Source of the DNA: Aeromicrobium erythreum
Lineage (GTDB): Bacteria; Actinomycetota; Actinomycetes; Propionibacteriales; Nocardioidaceae
Direction: 5' to 3'
DNA length: 64,000 nt
NCBI RefSeq assembly: GCF_001509405.1
Contig: NZ_CP011502.1
Location: 1,116,001 to 1,180,000, forward strand
How positions within the stretch are numbered: position 1 is the first letter of the stretch; the number at the start of each line of letters is the position of its first letter. The notes beneath the pieces were generated by a model. The model saw nothing but the letters and a program-made list of their open reading frames with translations, ran no database searches and was not told the origin of the DNA. This document shows, one piece after another, positions 33,654-42,326 of this stretch. Made by a program: the position numbers and the translations under genes.

Positions 33654-34205
33654 ATGGAGACGCTCGCCGGTCGACTCCTCGTCGCCACCCCGGAGATCGC
33701 TGCCGGCCCGTTCGCGCGCAGCGTCGTCCTGCTGCTCGACCACGACGAGGACGGCGCCCTGGGCGTGGTCCTCAACCATCCGCTCGAGGCCGACGTCGAG
33801 GACGTCCTGCCGGCGTGGGCGGCCGTGGTCGACGCGCCCGACTGCCTGTTCCAGGGCGGACCGGTCGCCACCGACGCCGCCCTGGCGGTGGGTGTGCTCG
33901 GCTCGTCGGCCGTCCCCGTGCCGGGCTGGCGGTCGATGACCGGCCCCTTCGGCCTCGTCGACCTCGACGGGCCGCCGCCGCAGGACGGCGCGCTGCGCGG
34001 CCTGCGCGTGTTCGCGGGGTACGCCGGGTGGGGGCCCGAGCAGCTCGAGGGTGAGCTCGAGGAGGGGTCGTGGCTCGTCGTCGAGGCACGCGACGACGAC
34101 CTGCTGTCGCCCGTGCCCGAGCGGCTGTGGCGCGACGTGCTGCTGCGCCAGGACGACGACGTGCGCCTGCTCTCCACCTATCCCGAGGATCCCGGCCTCA
34201 ACTGA
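33654..34205 (+). CDS. YqgE/AlgH family protein
   Basis: A 183-residue member of the UPF0301/DUF179 family. The conserved opening METLAGRLLVATPEIAAGPFARSVV and the segments GALGVVLNHPLE and FQGGPVATD are diagnostic, as is RVFAGYAGWGPEQLEGEL near residue 121. The family is widespread, yet its biochemical role is not settled. The gene is divergent from the MerR regulator by 18 bp, and a DUF3039 gene follows after 58 bp on the same strand. Confidence 0.93.
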   Translation: METLAGRLLVATPEIAAGPFARSVVLLLDHDEDGALGVVLNHPLEADVEDVLPAWAAVVDAPDCLFQGGPVATDAALAVGVLGSSAVPVPGWRSMTGPFGLVDLDGPPPQDGALRGLRVFAGYAGWGPEQLEGELEEGSWLVVEARDDDLLSPVPERLWRDVLLRQDDDVRLLSTYPEDPGLN

Positions 34206-34263
34206 GCCGCACGTCCACCAGCCGGGTCCGGGGGCGCTCGACCGGTCGCCCGCAGACGTTACG

Positions 34264-34554
34264 ATGAGCCACGTGGGATTCTTCGGCAGCGGCACCCAGA
34301 CGGTCCAGGACGAGCGCACCGACCTGCGCGGGGACGAGCGCCTCGAGGACGGTGACCACGAGCGCTTCAGCCACTACGTCCCGAAGGACACGCTGACCGA
34401 GGCGATGGTCATGGGCACCCCGTGCGTCGCGCTCTGCGGCAAGGTCTGGACGCCCAGCCGCGACCCGCAGCGCTTCCCGGTCTGCCCGGAGTGCAAGGAG
34501 ATCTGGGAGGGCATGCAGCCCGGCGACGAGGGCGGCTCCGGCTCGGATGCCTAG
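34264..34554 (+). CDS. DUF3039 family protein
   Basis: A 96-residue actinobacterial protein. The core HYVPKDTLTEAMVMGTPCVALCGKVW and a following FPVCPECKEIW give two Cys pairs (ALCG...CPEC), suggesting a small zinc ribbon. Members are found next to the helicase gene in many Actinobacteria, as here, where the helicase ATG (34547) overlaps this stop by eight bases. The pair is probably translationally coupled. No function has been shown for the family. Confidence 0.9.
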   Translation: MSHVGFFGSGTQTVQDERTDLRGDERLEDGDHERFSHYVPKDTLTEAMVMGTPCVALCGKVWTPSRDPQRFPVCPECKEIWEGMQPGDEGGSGSDA

Positions 34555-36241
34555 CCAGCGCCTCCGGGCCTGGCAACGCGACGCGTTCGAGCTGTACTCG
34601 CGCAGGGAGCCGCGCGACTTCCTCACCGTCGCGACGCCCGGCGCCGGCAAGACCACGTTCGCCCTGACGATCGCGGCCGACCTGATGCACCGCGGTGTGG
34701 TCGAGCGCGTCGTCGTCGTCACCCCGACCGACCACCTCAAGACGCAGTGGGCGCTCGCCGCGTCGGGCCTCGGGATCCGGCTCGAGCCGGCGCTCTCGGG
34801 CGCGCTGCCCCCGGGCTTCGACGGCTACTGCGTCACCTACGCCGGCCTGTCGGTGAACCCGAACGGCCACCGCGTGCGCATCGACGCCCGTAAGACGCTG
34901 GTGATCCTCGACGAGGTGCACCACGCCGGCGACTCGCTGTCGTGGGGCGACGCCGTGCAGGAGGCGTGCGAGGGCGCGGTGCGTCGGCTCTCGCTCACCG
35001 GCACCCCGTTCCGCTCCGACGACAGCCCCATCCCGTTCGTCACCTACGAGCCGCAGCGCGACGGAACCAAGCAGAGCGTCGCCGACTACTCCTACAACTA
35101 CGGGCGGGCGCTGCGCGACGGCGTCGTGCGGCCCGTGCTGTTCATGGCCTACTCCGGCCAGATGCACTGGCGCACCCGCGCCGGCGACGAGGTGGCCGCG
35201 CGGCTCGGCGAGCCGCTCACGAAGGACGCCACCGCCCAGGCCCTGCGCACCGCCCTCGACCCGGAGGGGTCGTGGATGCCCACCGTGCTGCGGGCCGCGC
35301 ACCGACGGCTCCTGGAGGTCCGGCGCGACATCCCCGACGCGGGTGGTCTCGTCATCGCCTCCGACCAGGACTCCGCCCGTGCCTACGCGCGCCTGCTCAC
35401 CGACCTGACGGGGGAGCGGCCCACCGTCGTGCTGTCCGACGAGGCCGGCGCGAGCGGACGCATCGCCGAGTTCTCCGCGTCGATGTCGCCGTGGATGGTT
35501 GCCGTGCGGATGGTGAGCGAGGGGGTCGACGTGCCGCGGCTCGCCGTCGGCGTCTACGCCACCACGATCGCCACGCCGCTGTTCTTCGCGCAGGCCGTGG
35601 GCCGCTTCGTGCGCGCCCGACGTCGCGGCGAGACCGCGTCGGTGTTCCTGCCCAGCGTCGCCGGTCTGCTGGCCCTCGCCGCCGACCTCGAGGTCGAGCG
35701 CGACCACGTCGTCGGCCGGCCGGTGAAGGACGAGGACGACCTGTTCGCCGCGGAGGCCGAGATGCTCGCTCGGGCGCAGGCGGGGGAGTCGGCGTCGGCC
35801 GAGCTGGAGCAGGGCACCTACCAGGCGCTCGGCAGCGAGGCCGACTTCGACCGGGTCCTCTTCGACGGTGGCGAGTACGCCGCGCAGATCTCGGACTCCC
35901 TCGACGACGACGACCTCGACTTCCTCGGCATCCCCGGCCTGCTCGAGGCCGACCAGGTGGCCGAGCTGCTGCGCGCCAAGCGGTCGAAGGCGTCGGCGGC
36001 CGCCCCCCGCGCCGTCACCCGCACCGCGGAGGACGTCGCGCACGAGCGGCGCAGCGAGCTACGGCGCGAGCTCAACGGGCTCGTCGGCGCCTGGCACCAC
36101 CGCACGGGCCAGCCGCACGGCGTCACCCACGCGCAGCTGCGCACCGAGACCGGAGGGCCGGCTGCGGCGCAGGCCACCGTCGAGCAGCTGCAGCGTCGGA
36201 TCGACCTGCTGCGCCGGTGGGCCCTGCGCGCGTCGGGCTGA
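34547..36241 (+). CDS. DEAD/DEAH-box superfamily 2 helicase
   Basis: A 564-residue helicase. Walker A is ATPGAGKTTFA near residues 29-39, motif II DEVHHAGDS, motif III SLTGTPFRSDD, and the second domain ends with VGRFVRARRRGE near 365. The C-terminal 150 residues are charged and helical. It is of the UvrB/Hef-like Type III-restriction ResIII class, often annotated simply as DEAD/DEAH-box helicase in Actinobacteria. It overlaps the DUF3039 gene by eight bases, so the small zinc protein may be its partner. Substrate (DNA or RNA) cannot be told from sequence. Confidence 0.9.
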   Translation: MPSQRLRAWQRDAFELYSRREPRDFLTVATPGAGKTTFALTIAADLMHRGVVERVVVVTPTDHLKTQWALAASGLGIRLEPALSGALPPGFDGYCVTYAGLSVNPNGHRVRIDARKTLVILDEVHHAGDSLSWGDAVQEACEGAVRRLSLTGTPFRSDDSPIPFVTYEPQRDGTKQSVADYSYNYGRALRDGVVRPVLFMAYSGQMHWRTRAGDEVAARLGEPLTKDATAQALRTALDPEGSWMPTVLRAAHRRLLEVRRDIPDAGGLVIASDQDSARAYARLLTDLTGERPTVVLSDEAGASGRIAEFSASMSPWMVAVRMVSEGVDVPRLAVGVYATTIATPLFFAQAVGRFVRARRRGETASVFLPSVAGLLALAADLEVERDHVVGRPVKDEDDLFAAEAEMLARAQAGESASAELEQGTYQALGSEADFDRVLFDGGEYAAQISDSLDDDDLDFLGIPGLLEADQVAELLRAKRSKASAAAPRAVTRTAEDVAHERRSELRRELNGLVGAWHHRTGQPHGVTHAQLRTETGGPAAAQATVEQLQRRIDLLRRWALRASG

Positions 36242-36261
36242 GCGGCACTAGCGTGGGGCGC

Positions 36262-37218
36262 ATGTCGCTGCCTCTCAGGACCCGTGTGTTCGGCGTGCTC
36301 GTCCGTCTCGGCTCCACGCCCATCGAGGAGGTCGACGACCTCGACAAGGCGCGTCGCGAGCGCCTCGGGCTGCAGCGCACCGCGATCGGACGCTGGCTGT
36401 TCGGCACGGCCGACCCGTCGGTGCGCACCACCGAGCACCACGTGCAGGTCGACGGTCGCGCCCGGCGCTTCCTGCAGCACCGACCGACCGGCGCCGCGAG
36501 CCCCGGCTCGGCACCGCCGGTCGTGCTGAACCTGCACGGCGGCGGCTGGGTGCAGGGCAATCCCGAGCAGTCGGCCTGGTTCGCGAGCCGGGTGGCTGCC
36601 CGGACCGGCGCCGTGGTCCTCTCCTTCGACTACCGACTCGCGCCCGAGGACCCGTTCCCGGCGGCCGTCGACGACGCGTGGGCGGCGCTGCAGTGGGTCG
36701 TCGAGCACGCGGAGGAGCTCGACGTCGACCCCGACCGGGTGGCCGTGATGGGCGACAGCGCCGGCGGCGGGCTGGCCGCGACGACCGCGCTGCTCGCGCG
36801 CGACGCCGGGGCGCCCAAGCTGAAGGCCGAGGTCCTCATCTACCCGGGTGTCGAGATGTACGACCGCTGGCCGAGCGAGGACGAGTTCGCCGACGCGCCC
36901 GTGCTGTCGTCGGCGAACATGCGGGCCTTCGTCCGCCTCTACCTGCGCGACCAGCACGGCACCCTCGACTGGCGCGCCTCGCCCATCCGCGCCGCGTCGC
37001 ACGCCGGACTGCCGTCGACCCTCGTCCTCGTCGCCGGCCACGACCCCCTCTCCGACAACGGCCGCCGCTACGCCGAGACCCTCGGCGAGCAGGGCGTCCA
37101 CGTCGTCCTCCAGGAGTTCCCCGACGCGCTCCACGGCTTCGTCAGTCTTCCTGGCGTCAGCCCCGCCGCCACCCAGGCCGTCGACGCGACGGCGAGGTTC
37201 CTGCGCGACGTGCTCTGA
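36262..37218 (+). CDS. Alpha/beta hydrolase, hormone-sensitive lipase family
   Basis: A 318-residue esterase or lipase. The HGGGW oxyanion motif is near residue 92, the nucleophile Ser lies in GDSAGGG near 165, and Asp/His complete the triad in AGHDPLSD and LHGFVSLPG. These motifs define the HSL (bacterial type IV) esterase family, which splits short to medium acyl esters. The first 60 residues vary. It follows the helicase gene by 20 bp on the same strand but is functionally unrelated. A long repetitive non-coding stretch begins right after its stop. Confidence 0.92.
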   Translation: MSLPLRTRVFGVLVRLGSTPIEEVDDLDKARRERLGLQRTAIGRWLFGTADPSVRTTEHHVQVDGRARRFLQHRPTGAASPGSAPPVVLNLHGGGWVQGNPEQSAWFASRVAARTGAVVLSFDYRLAPEDPFPAAVDDAWAALQWVVEHAEELDVDPDRVAVMGDSAGGGLAATTALLARDAGAPKLKAEVLIYPGVEMYDRWPSEDEFADAPVLSSANMRAFVRLYLRDQHGTLDWRASPIRAASHAGLPSTLVLVAGHDPLSDNGRRYAETLGEQGVHVVLQEFPDALHGFVSLPGVSPAATQAVDATARFLRDVL

Positions 37219-37351
37219 CCTATGGGGCTGCGGTTGGCGTGACCTTGCTGGTGCGCTCCCGTCGTGGGTCTTGACTCGGGTGGTGCGCTGCCGCAGGGGG
37301 GCTGGGCTTGCTGGTGCGCTGCCTCGGCTTTCGGCTTTCGCTGGGGGTGGT

Positions 37352-37438
37352 CTCCGAAAGGGCCTCGACCGGGCGGCTGGCAGCAGCGTTGGGTTGGGCA
37401 CTCGGGCTGTGGCCCGCGTGGGACTTAAGAATCTGCGT
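37352..37438. repeat. Left arm of large imperfect inverted repeat
   Basis: The reverse complement of this segment aligns with 37626-37711 over 86-87 positions with one gap and about 70 percent identity; the best-conserved block is CGGTCGAGGCCCTT on the R arm. Arms are 187 bp apart. Confidence 0.75.
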
Positions 37439-37458
37439 TGGTGGGTTCAAGCCCAAGA

Positions 37459-37498
37459 CTTCTGCGTTTGCTACGGGATCCCGTCACCGACGCAGAAG
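37459..37498. repeat. Nested palindrome in the spacer of the inverted repeat
   Basis: CTTCTGCGT (37459-37467) pairs with ACGCAGAAG (37490-37498) and encloses the perfect 12-base palindrome ACGGGATCCCGT (37473-37484). All share a centre within one base, so the DNA or RNA can form a long branched hairpin. Confidence 0.7.
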
Positions 37499-37625
37499 CG
37501 TTCGACCTCGAACGCGTGAAGGAAGAATCGTGGGTGCACCTGCTGCCATGTCTGGCGCTCTCAGCGGTGGATCTACCACCTGTAGATCGCTCAGAAGGTT
37601 GCAGATCCACCGATGGCCAGCGCGA

Positions 37626-37711
37626 ACGCAGAATCTTGCGTTGAACGAGAGCGACAGCCCGAGAACCCGAGCCGCCGCCCGCCCAGCCGCTCGGTCGAGG
37701 CCCTTGCGGAG
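37626..37711. repeat. Right arm of large imperfect inverted repeat
   Basis: Partner of 37352-37438 in opposite orientation. Joins directly onto the tandem 32-bp array that begins at 37717. Confidence 0.75.
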
Positions 37712-37716
37712 CGCAG

Positions 37717-37876
37717 GTTCACGAGAAGCCGCGCCGGCGCAGCCCCACTCGAGCGAAAAGTCACGCCGACGCGGCCGCAGGTCGACGAGAAGCCGCACCG
37801 ACGCAGCCCCAGGTCGACGAGAAGCCGCACCGACGCAGCCGCAGGCCGAGCGAGAACCCACTCCGACGCACCCGCA
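37717..37876. repeat. Tandem array of 32-bp units, five copies
   Basis: Units start at 37717, 37749, 37781, 37813 and 37845. The consensus starts GTCGACGAGAAGCCGCACCG and continues ACGCAGCCGCAG; units 3 and 4 differ at about one base and the outer ones are more diverged. The period of 32 is not a multiple of three, so it does not encode a repeat protein. The units have no spacers, so this is not a CRISPR array. A partial sixth copy runs into the TetR stop region. Confidence 0.8.
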
Positions 37877-37897
37877 GGGCGAGTAGAGCGGAAGCCA

Positions 37898-38521
37898 TCA
37901 GCCTCGCAACACCTCCGGCACGACGTCGTCGACGATCGCGAGCAGGGTGCGGCGCAGGAGGGTGTGGACCTGTGGGCGGGTGAGGACGTCGTGCAGGAGC
38001 CACTCGCGGGCGGCGGACCGGGCGAGGTGGCCGTAGGTGCGCACGAGGGCGCGGAGCAGGTCGCGGTGCGCGGGGTCGTCGCCGAGGTGGACGGCGTCGA
38101 GCACGCGGTCGACGGTGGTGTTCTCGGCCTCGGTCAGGATCGCCTCGAGCTCGGGGTCGCGGCCCATGACGAACGGGTCGGCGGCCGCGATCCACGTCGT
38201 GCCCGACTCCTGCAGCGCATCGAGGTACCAGGCGACGGCGGCGTCGATGCGCTCCTCGACCGTCCCGTCCGGCAGCTCCTCGACGGCCACCGACGGCACG
38301 GTCGACGCCTCGCGGACGACCTCGAGGTACAGGTCGCGCTTCGTGCCGAAGTAGTGGTTGATGAGTCCGCGCGCGACGCCGGCGTCCTGCGCGACGTCGG
38401 CGAGGGAGACGGCGGGGTAGGGGCGGGCCGCGAACGCCGCGGTGGCGGCCGCGAGGATCTCGGCGCGGCGGCGGTCCGCGTCGAGGCGCTGGAAGCGGGG
38501 GCCGTCGGGGCTCGTCGTCAC
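37898..38521 (-). CDS. TetR-family transcriptional regulator
   Basis: A 207-residue repressor. The helix-turn-helix is at residues 15-62 (ADRRRAEILAAATAAFAARPYPAVSLADVAQDAGVARGLINHYFGTKRDLYLEVV). The rest is an AcrR-like ligand region (EERIDAAVAWYLDALQESGTTW). The start is GTG 38521. It is divergent from the acyl-CoA ligase gene at 38666, with a perfect 9-3-9 palindrome between, so it probably represses both itself and that gene. Ligand may be a fatty acyl-CoA or related molecule, given the neighbours. Confidence 0.9.
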   Translation of the reverse strand: MTTSPDGPRFQRLDADRRRAEILAAATAAFAARPYPAVSLADVAQDAGVARGLINHYFGTKRDLYLEVVREASTVPSVAVEELPDGTVEERIDAAVAWYLDALQESGTTWIAAADPFVMGRDPELEAILTEAENTTVDRVLDAVHLGDDPAHRDLLRALVRTYGHLARSAAREWLLHDVLTRPQVHTLLRRTLLAIVDDVVPEVLRG

Positions 38522-38602
38522 CCGCCGAAGCCTGCCACGACCCCGCGCCGCCGCGCAGCCCCACCATCACGTGGCCGTTGACGGCGTCACGCCGGAGTGC
38601 CA

Positions 38603-38623
38603 TTGTTGGCGGAGCGCCAACAA
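38603..38623. promoter_or_regulatory. TetR-type operator between regulator and acyl-CoA ligase
   Basis: TTGTTGGCG (38603-38611) and CGCCAACAA (38615-38623) are perfect inverted arms around three bases. The site lies 81 bases before the regulator start and 42 before the GTG at 38666, suitable for joint repression. Confidence 0.7.
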
Positions 38624-38665
38624 GAGTGACCTGGCGCACGCCCTATCGCGTCCCGAGGAGTCGAT

Positions 38666-40201
38666 GTGCAGCTCACCCAAGGCCTCCACCGCGCCGTCCA
38701 GACCAGCCCCGACGCCGTCGCCACCGTCTGCGGCGACCGCCGCCGCACCTTCCGCGAGCACGCCGACCGCGTCGCCCGGCTCGCCGCCGCGCTGCACGAT
38801 CTCGGGGTCCGCGAGGGCGACCGCGTGGCGATCCTGTCGCTCAACAGCGACCGCTACGCCGAGTACCTGCTGGCGGTCCCGTGGGCCGGCGCGGTCGTGA
38901 ACCCCGTCAACATCCGCTGGAGCCCCGCCGAGATCGTCTACTCCCTGCGCGACTCCGGCACCACCGTGCTGCTCGTCGACGACGCGTTCGCGCCGCTCGT
39001 GCCGACGCTCACCGATCAGGTCGAGTCGCTCGTGGCGGTCGTCCACTGCGGCGACGGCGTGCTCCCCGGGGGCCTGCTGTCGTACGAGGAGCTGCTCGCC
39101 GCGCACGAGCCCGTCGACGACGCGCGTCGCTCGGGCGACGACCTCGCCGGCATCTTCTACACGGGCGGCACGACCGGCTTCCCGAAGGGCGTCATGCTCT
39201 CCCATGCCAACCTCGTCACGTCGGCCATGGGCGCGATGGCCTCCGGCGAGCTCGTGCGGCGCGGCTCGGTCCTGCTGCACGCGGCACCGATGTTCCACCT
39301 GGCCGACCTCGCCGCGTGGACGTCGCAGGTGCTGCAGGGCGGCACCCACGTGACGGTGCCGTTCTTCGAGCCGACCGCCGTGCTCGACGCGATCGAGCGG
39401 CACGGCGTCACCGACATGCTCCTCGTGCCGACGATGATCCAGATCCTCGTCGACCACCCCGCCGTCGGCGACCACGACCTCTCGTCGCTGCAGCGTCTGC
39501 TCTACGGCGGCTCGGTCATCTCCACCGGCGTCCTCGAGCGCACGCTCGCCACCCTGCCCGGCGTACGTCTCACGCAGGCCTACGGCATGACCGAGCTGTC
39601 ACCGGTCGCCACCCTGCTGCTGCCCGACGAGCACGAGGGCCGTCGACTCTCGTCGGGTGGTCGCGCCGCGCTGCACTCGGAGGTACGGATCCTCGACGCC
39701 GACGACCGGCCGGTCCCGACCGGCACGGTGGGGGAGATCTGCGTGCGCGGGGGACACGTCATGCAGGGCTACTGGAACAAGCCGGAGGAGACGCGGGCGG
39801 CCCTGCGTGGCGGCTGGATGCACACGGGCGACGGCGGCTACGTCGACGAGGACGGGTTCGTCTACGTCGTCGACCGGATCAAGGACATGATCGTCACGGG
39901 CGGGGAGAACGTGTACTCGGCCGAGGTCGAGAGCGCGCTCAGCAAGCACCCGTCGGTGGCGCAGGTGGCGGTCATCGGCCTGCCCGACGAGCGCTACGGC
40001 GAGAAGGTGCACGCCTACGTCGTCGCAGCGCCGGGCACGGCCCCGGACCCCGACGAGCTGCAGACCCACGCCCGTGGCCTGATCGCGGGCTACAAGGTGC
40101 CCCGCTCGTTCACCCTCGTCGACGCACTGCCGATGTCGGGCGCGGGCAAGATCCTCAAGCGCGAGCTGCGGGCCCAGGCGGCACAGGAGGTGACCGCGTG
40201 A
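38666..40201 (+). CDS. AMP-dependent acyl-CoA synthetase/ligase
   Basis: A 511-residue adenylate-forming enzyme that activates a carboxylic acid with ATP and joins it to CoA. The P-loop YTGGTTGFPKGVMLSH is near residues 167-182, the acyl-binding AYGMTELSP near 307, and HTGDGGYVDEDGF, KDMIVTGGENVYSAEVE and the catalytic Lys in SGAGKILKREL near the end. This is the FadD-like long or medium-chain group; exact substrate is unknown. GTG 38666 follows an AGGAG site. The next gene overlaps its stop, so the ligase and MpaB-family oxygenase form an operon repressed by TetR. Confidence 0.92.
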   Translation: MQLTQGLHRAVQTSPDAVATVCGDRRRTFREHADRVARLAAALHDLGVREGDRVAILSLNSDRYAEYLLAVPWAGAVVNPVNIRWSPAEIVYSLRDSGTTVLLVDDAFAPLVPTLTDQVESLVAVVHCGDGVLPGGLLSYEELLAAHEPVDDARRSGDDLAGIFYTGGTTGFPKGVMLSHANLVTSAMGAMASGELVRRGSVLLHAAPMFHLADLAAWTSQVLQGGTHVTVPFFEPTAVLDAIERHGVTDMLLVPTMIQILVDHPAVGDHDLSSLQRLLYGGSVISTGVLERTLATLPGVRLTQAYGMTELSPVATLLLPDEHEGRRLSSGGRAALHSEVRILDADDRPVPTGTVGEICVRGGHVMQGYWNKPEETRAALRGGWMHTGDGGYVDEDGFVYVVDRIKDMIVTGGENVYSAEVESALSKHPSVAQVAVIGLPDERYGEKVHAYVVAAPGTAPDPDELQTHARGLIAGYKVPRSFTLVDALPMSGAGKILKRELRAQAAQEVTA

Positions 40202-41100
40202 TGGGCGTCCCCGGACTCCTGCCGCGCGACCACTGGGTGCGGCACGTCGAGACCCTCGACCCGGCCGTCGACTACGAGGAGATCTCGCGCATCACCGGGC
40301 ACCACGAGTTCCCGTGGGACCTCCAGCAGGCACTCAGCTTCGCCCTCTTCCGCACCTACGCGGTGCCGTCGATCGGCAGCCTCCTGCACCGGACCGACGA
40401 GTTCACGGGCAGCACGCAGAAGCGGCACGACGACACCGTCATCGTGCTCGAGACCGTGCTCGACGACGGCATGGAGAACCCCGACGGCCGCGCCGCGATC
40501 CGGCGCATGAACCAGATGCATGGCAGCTACGACATCTCCAACGACGACATGCTCTACGTCCTGTGCACCTTCGTGGTGGCGCCGGTGCGGTGGATCGACG
40601 AGCTGGGATGGCGCCGGCTGACCGAGACCGAGCTGCGGGCGGCGGTCGAGTACTACCGACGGCTCGGGCGGCTCATGGGCATCCGCGGGATCCCCGACGA
40701 CTACGCCGGGTTCGAGCGGCACATGGACCGCTACGAGGCGGCGCACTTCGCGTTCGACCCGGGGTCGCGGGCGGTCGCCGACGCCACGCTCGACCTCTTC
40801 ACGACGTTCTACCCGCGGCCGCTGCGCCCGGCGATGCGCACGTTCGCGATCGCGCTGCTGGACGACCACCTGCGTCGGGCGTTCGACTACCCGGCGCCCC
40901 CGCGCTGGGTGCAGCGGGCGGCGCGCCGCGCCATCCGTGCCCGCAGCCGGGTGGTCCGCCTCCTCCCGCCGCGCCGGCGTCCGTACGACCCTCGGCGCTC
41001 GCACCGCATCCGCAGCTACCCGGGCGGGTTCATGGTCGAGCGCCTCGGGACCTTCCCCTCCGGCAGCCGGTCCGACGACGTCACCGCCTCGACCGCCTAG
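40201..41100 (+). CDS. MpaB-family oxygenase (DUF2236)
   Basis: A 299-residue protein of the MpaB/DUF2236 family, which includes rubber-cleaving latex clearing proteins and fungal MpaB, enzymes with heme b. The opening LPRDHWVRHVETLDPAVDYEEI, a conserved TYAVPSIGSLLHRT near residue 60, DTVIVLETVLD, and RHMDRYEAAHFAFDP near 180 fit the family. Conserved histidines that may bind heme are present, but I cannot be sure of each ligand. ATG 40201 shares one base with the ligase stop (TGATG), so they are coupled. It may oxidise the substrate that the ligase activates or a lipid. Confidence 0.8.
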   Translation: MGVPGLLPRDHWVRHVETLDPAVDYEEISRITGHHEFPWDLQQALSFALFRTYAVPSIGSLLHRTDEFTGSTQKRHDDTVIVLETVLDDGMENPDGRAAIRRMNQMHGSYDISNDDMLYVLCTFVVAPVRWIDELGWRRLTETELRAAVEYYRRLGRLMGIRGIPDDYAGFERHMDRYEAAHFAFDPGSRAVADATLDLFTTFYPRPLRPAMRTFAIALLDDHLRRAFDYPAPPRWVQRAARRAIRARSRVVRLLPPRRRPYDPRRSHRIRSYPGGFMVERLGTFPSGSRSDDVTASTA

Positions 41101-41288
41101 GGTTCGCCGCACCGGGGCCGTGACCTTCGACCCGGCCGGACGGTTGGAGGGGTGACGTCACCCTTCGTCGGGGTCCGTCCGGGCCCCGTCCCGGGGGAGG
41201 CCCGGACGGGCCGGCGCCGCCAGGACCGGCAACCCCCTCAGCACCGGCTGCGGGGAAGGGTTCGTCGCCCGCCGGTGTTGACCCCCGT
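41101..41288. other. Intergenic region with palindromes
   Basis: This 188-bp interval contains GGGTGACGTCACCC (41151-41164), a perfect 14-base palindrome, and a GC-rich hairpin (GTCCGTCCGGGCC against GGCCCGGACGG, about 41176-41210) likely to terminate the oxygenase operon. No small gene with a good start was seen. Confidence 0.5.
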
Positions 41289-42326
41289 ATGCGCCTGTCC
41301 GTCCTCGACCTCGTCCCCGTCCGCACCGACCAGTCGACCGCGGACGCCGTCGCGGCCGCCGTCTCGCTCGCCCAGACCGCCGACCGGCTGGGCTTCGAGC
41401 GCTACTGGGTCGCGGAGCACCACAACATGCCGGCCGTCGCGGCGTCGAGCCCGCCCGTGATGATCGGCGTGCTGGCCGGCGCGACGGAGCGGATCCGTCT
41501 GGGCTCGGGCGGCGTCATGCTCCCGAACCACGCGCCGCTCGCCGTCGCCGAGCAGTTCGCCCTCCTGGAGGCCGCGTTCCCGGGCCGGATCGACCTCGGC
41601 ATCGGGCGCGCGCCCGGCTCCGACCCCGTCACGTCGTGGGCGCTGCGCGGTGCTGCCGGCCGCGACGACACCGACGTCGAGAACTTCCCCCAGTACCTCG
41701 ACGACGTCGTGGCCCTCATGGACGGTCGCGGTGTGCGGGTGCCGATCCCGCAGCAGCAGTACGTGCTGAAGGCGACGCCGGCCGCGACGTCGTCAGCCCG
41801 GCTGTGGCTGCTGGGCTCGTCGATGTACTCCGCGCAGCTGGCCGCGGCCAAGGGGCTGCCGTACGTGTTCGCGCACCACTTCTCGGGTCAGGGCACCGAG
41901 GAGGCGCTGGCCCACTACCGCTCGCACTTCCGCCCGTCGGACCTGCTGGACCGCCCGACGACGTTCCTCACGGTGAACGCCTCGGTGGCCCCGACGACCG
42001 AGGAGGCGCTGGCCATGGCGCTGCCGAACCTGCAGAACATGGCGCGTCTGCGCACCGGCCAGCCGCTCACCGCGATCGACCTCGTCGAGGACGCGCAGGA
42101 GGCGGTGCTCGCACCGCAGCAGCAGGCCATGGTCGACGCCGGCACGACGCGGCCGGTGCTGGGCGACCCGGAGACCGCTGCCCGGCAGGTGCGTGAGCTC
42201 GCGGAGCACTTCGAGGTCGACGAGGTCATGCTGCACCCGGTGGGGTCGGCCCGTCGCGGGGCGGACCCCCGACGCTCTCCTGCACGCGAGGAGACGCTCG
42301 AGCTGCTGGCCAAGGAGCTGCTCTAA
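41289..42326 (+). CDS. LLM-class flavin-dependent oxidoreductase
   Basis: A 345-residue luciferase-like monooxygenase fold (LLM class, MsnO8-like subgroup). The opening LSVLDLVPVRTDQSTADAV, ERYWVAEHHNMPAVAASSP near residue 38, and GSGGVMLPNHAPLAVAEQFALLEAAFPGRIDLGIGRAPG are diagnostic for FMN- or F420-dependent members with TIM-barrel fold. The substrate is unknown. It is a single-gene unit. Many actinobacterial members of this subgroup use FMNH2 supplied by a partner reductase, which was not found here. Confidence 0.92.
   Translation: MRLSVLDLVPVRTDQSTADAVAAAVSLAQTADRLGFERYWVAEHHNMPAVAASSPPVMIGVLAGATERIRLGSGGVMLPNHAPLAVAEQFALLEAAFPGRIDLGIGRAPGSDPVTSWALRGAAGRDDTDVENFPQYLDDVVALMDGRGVRVPIPQQQYVLKATPAATSSARLWLLGSSMYSAQLAAAKGLPYVFAHHFSGQGTEEALAHYRSHFRPSDLLDRPTTFLTVNASVAPTTEEALAMALPNLQNMARLRTGQPLTAIDLVEDAQEAVLAPQQQAMVDAGTTRPVLGDPETAARQVRELAEHFEVDEVMLHPVGSARRGADPRRSPAREETLELLAKELL

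Larger units (their letters stand above)
37219..37897. other. Non-coding repetitive interval
   Basis: This 679-bp gap has no gene with normal codon pattern or ribosome site. It contains a large imperfect inverted repeat (37352-37438 against 37626-37711), a nested palindrome (37459-37498), and a tandem array of 32-bp units (37717-37876). The 5' end (37220-37330) carries degenerate copies of the same unit in inverse orientation, so the whole interval may be one large cruciform-like repeat. Confidence 0.75.

Noticed and set aside
34409..36043. Minus-strand frame of 544 codons opposite the helicase
   Set aside because: No domain, composition of a shadow frame, and the plus-strand helicase has all motifs intact.
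37717..37876. CRISPR-like array
   Set aside because: The 32-bp units are contiguous with no unique spacers, and no cas gene is present in the window.
37220..37886. Several open frames of 60-190 codons in the repeat block (for example the frames starting near 37438 and 37613)
   Set aside because: They arise from the repeats, lack ribosome sites and recognisable domains, and the 32-base period would shift the frame in each unit.
41151..41164. TGACGTCA palindrome as a CRP-like or cAMP-type operator
   Set aside because: It is a perfect palindrome but does not match an actinobacterial CRP consensus (TGTGA-N6-TCACA) and occurs in a terminator-rich spacer; the same TGACGTCA also appears near 32740.
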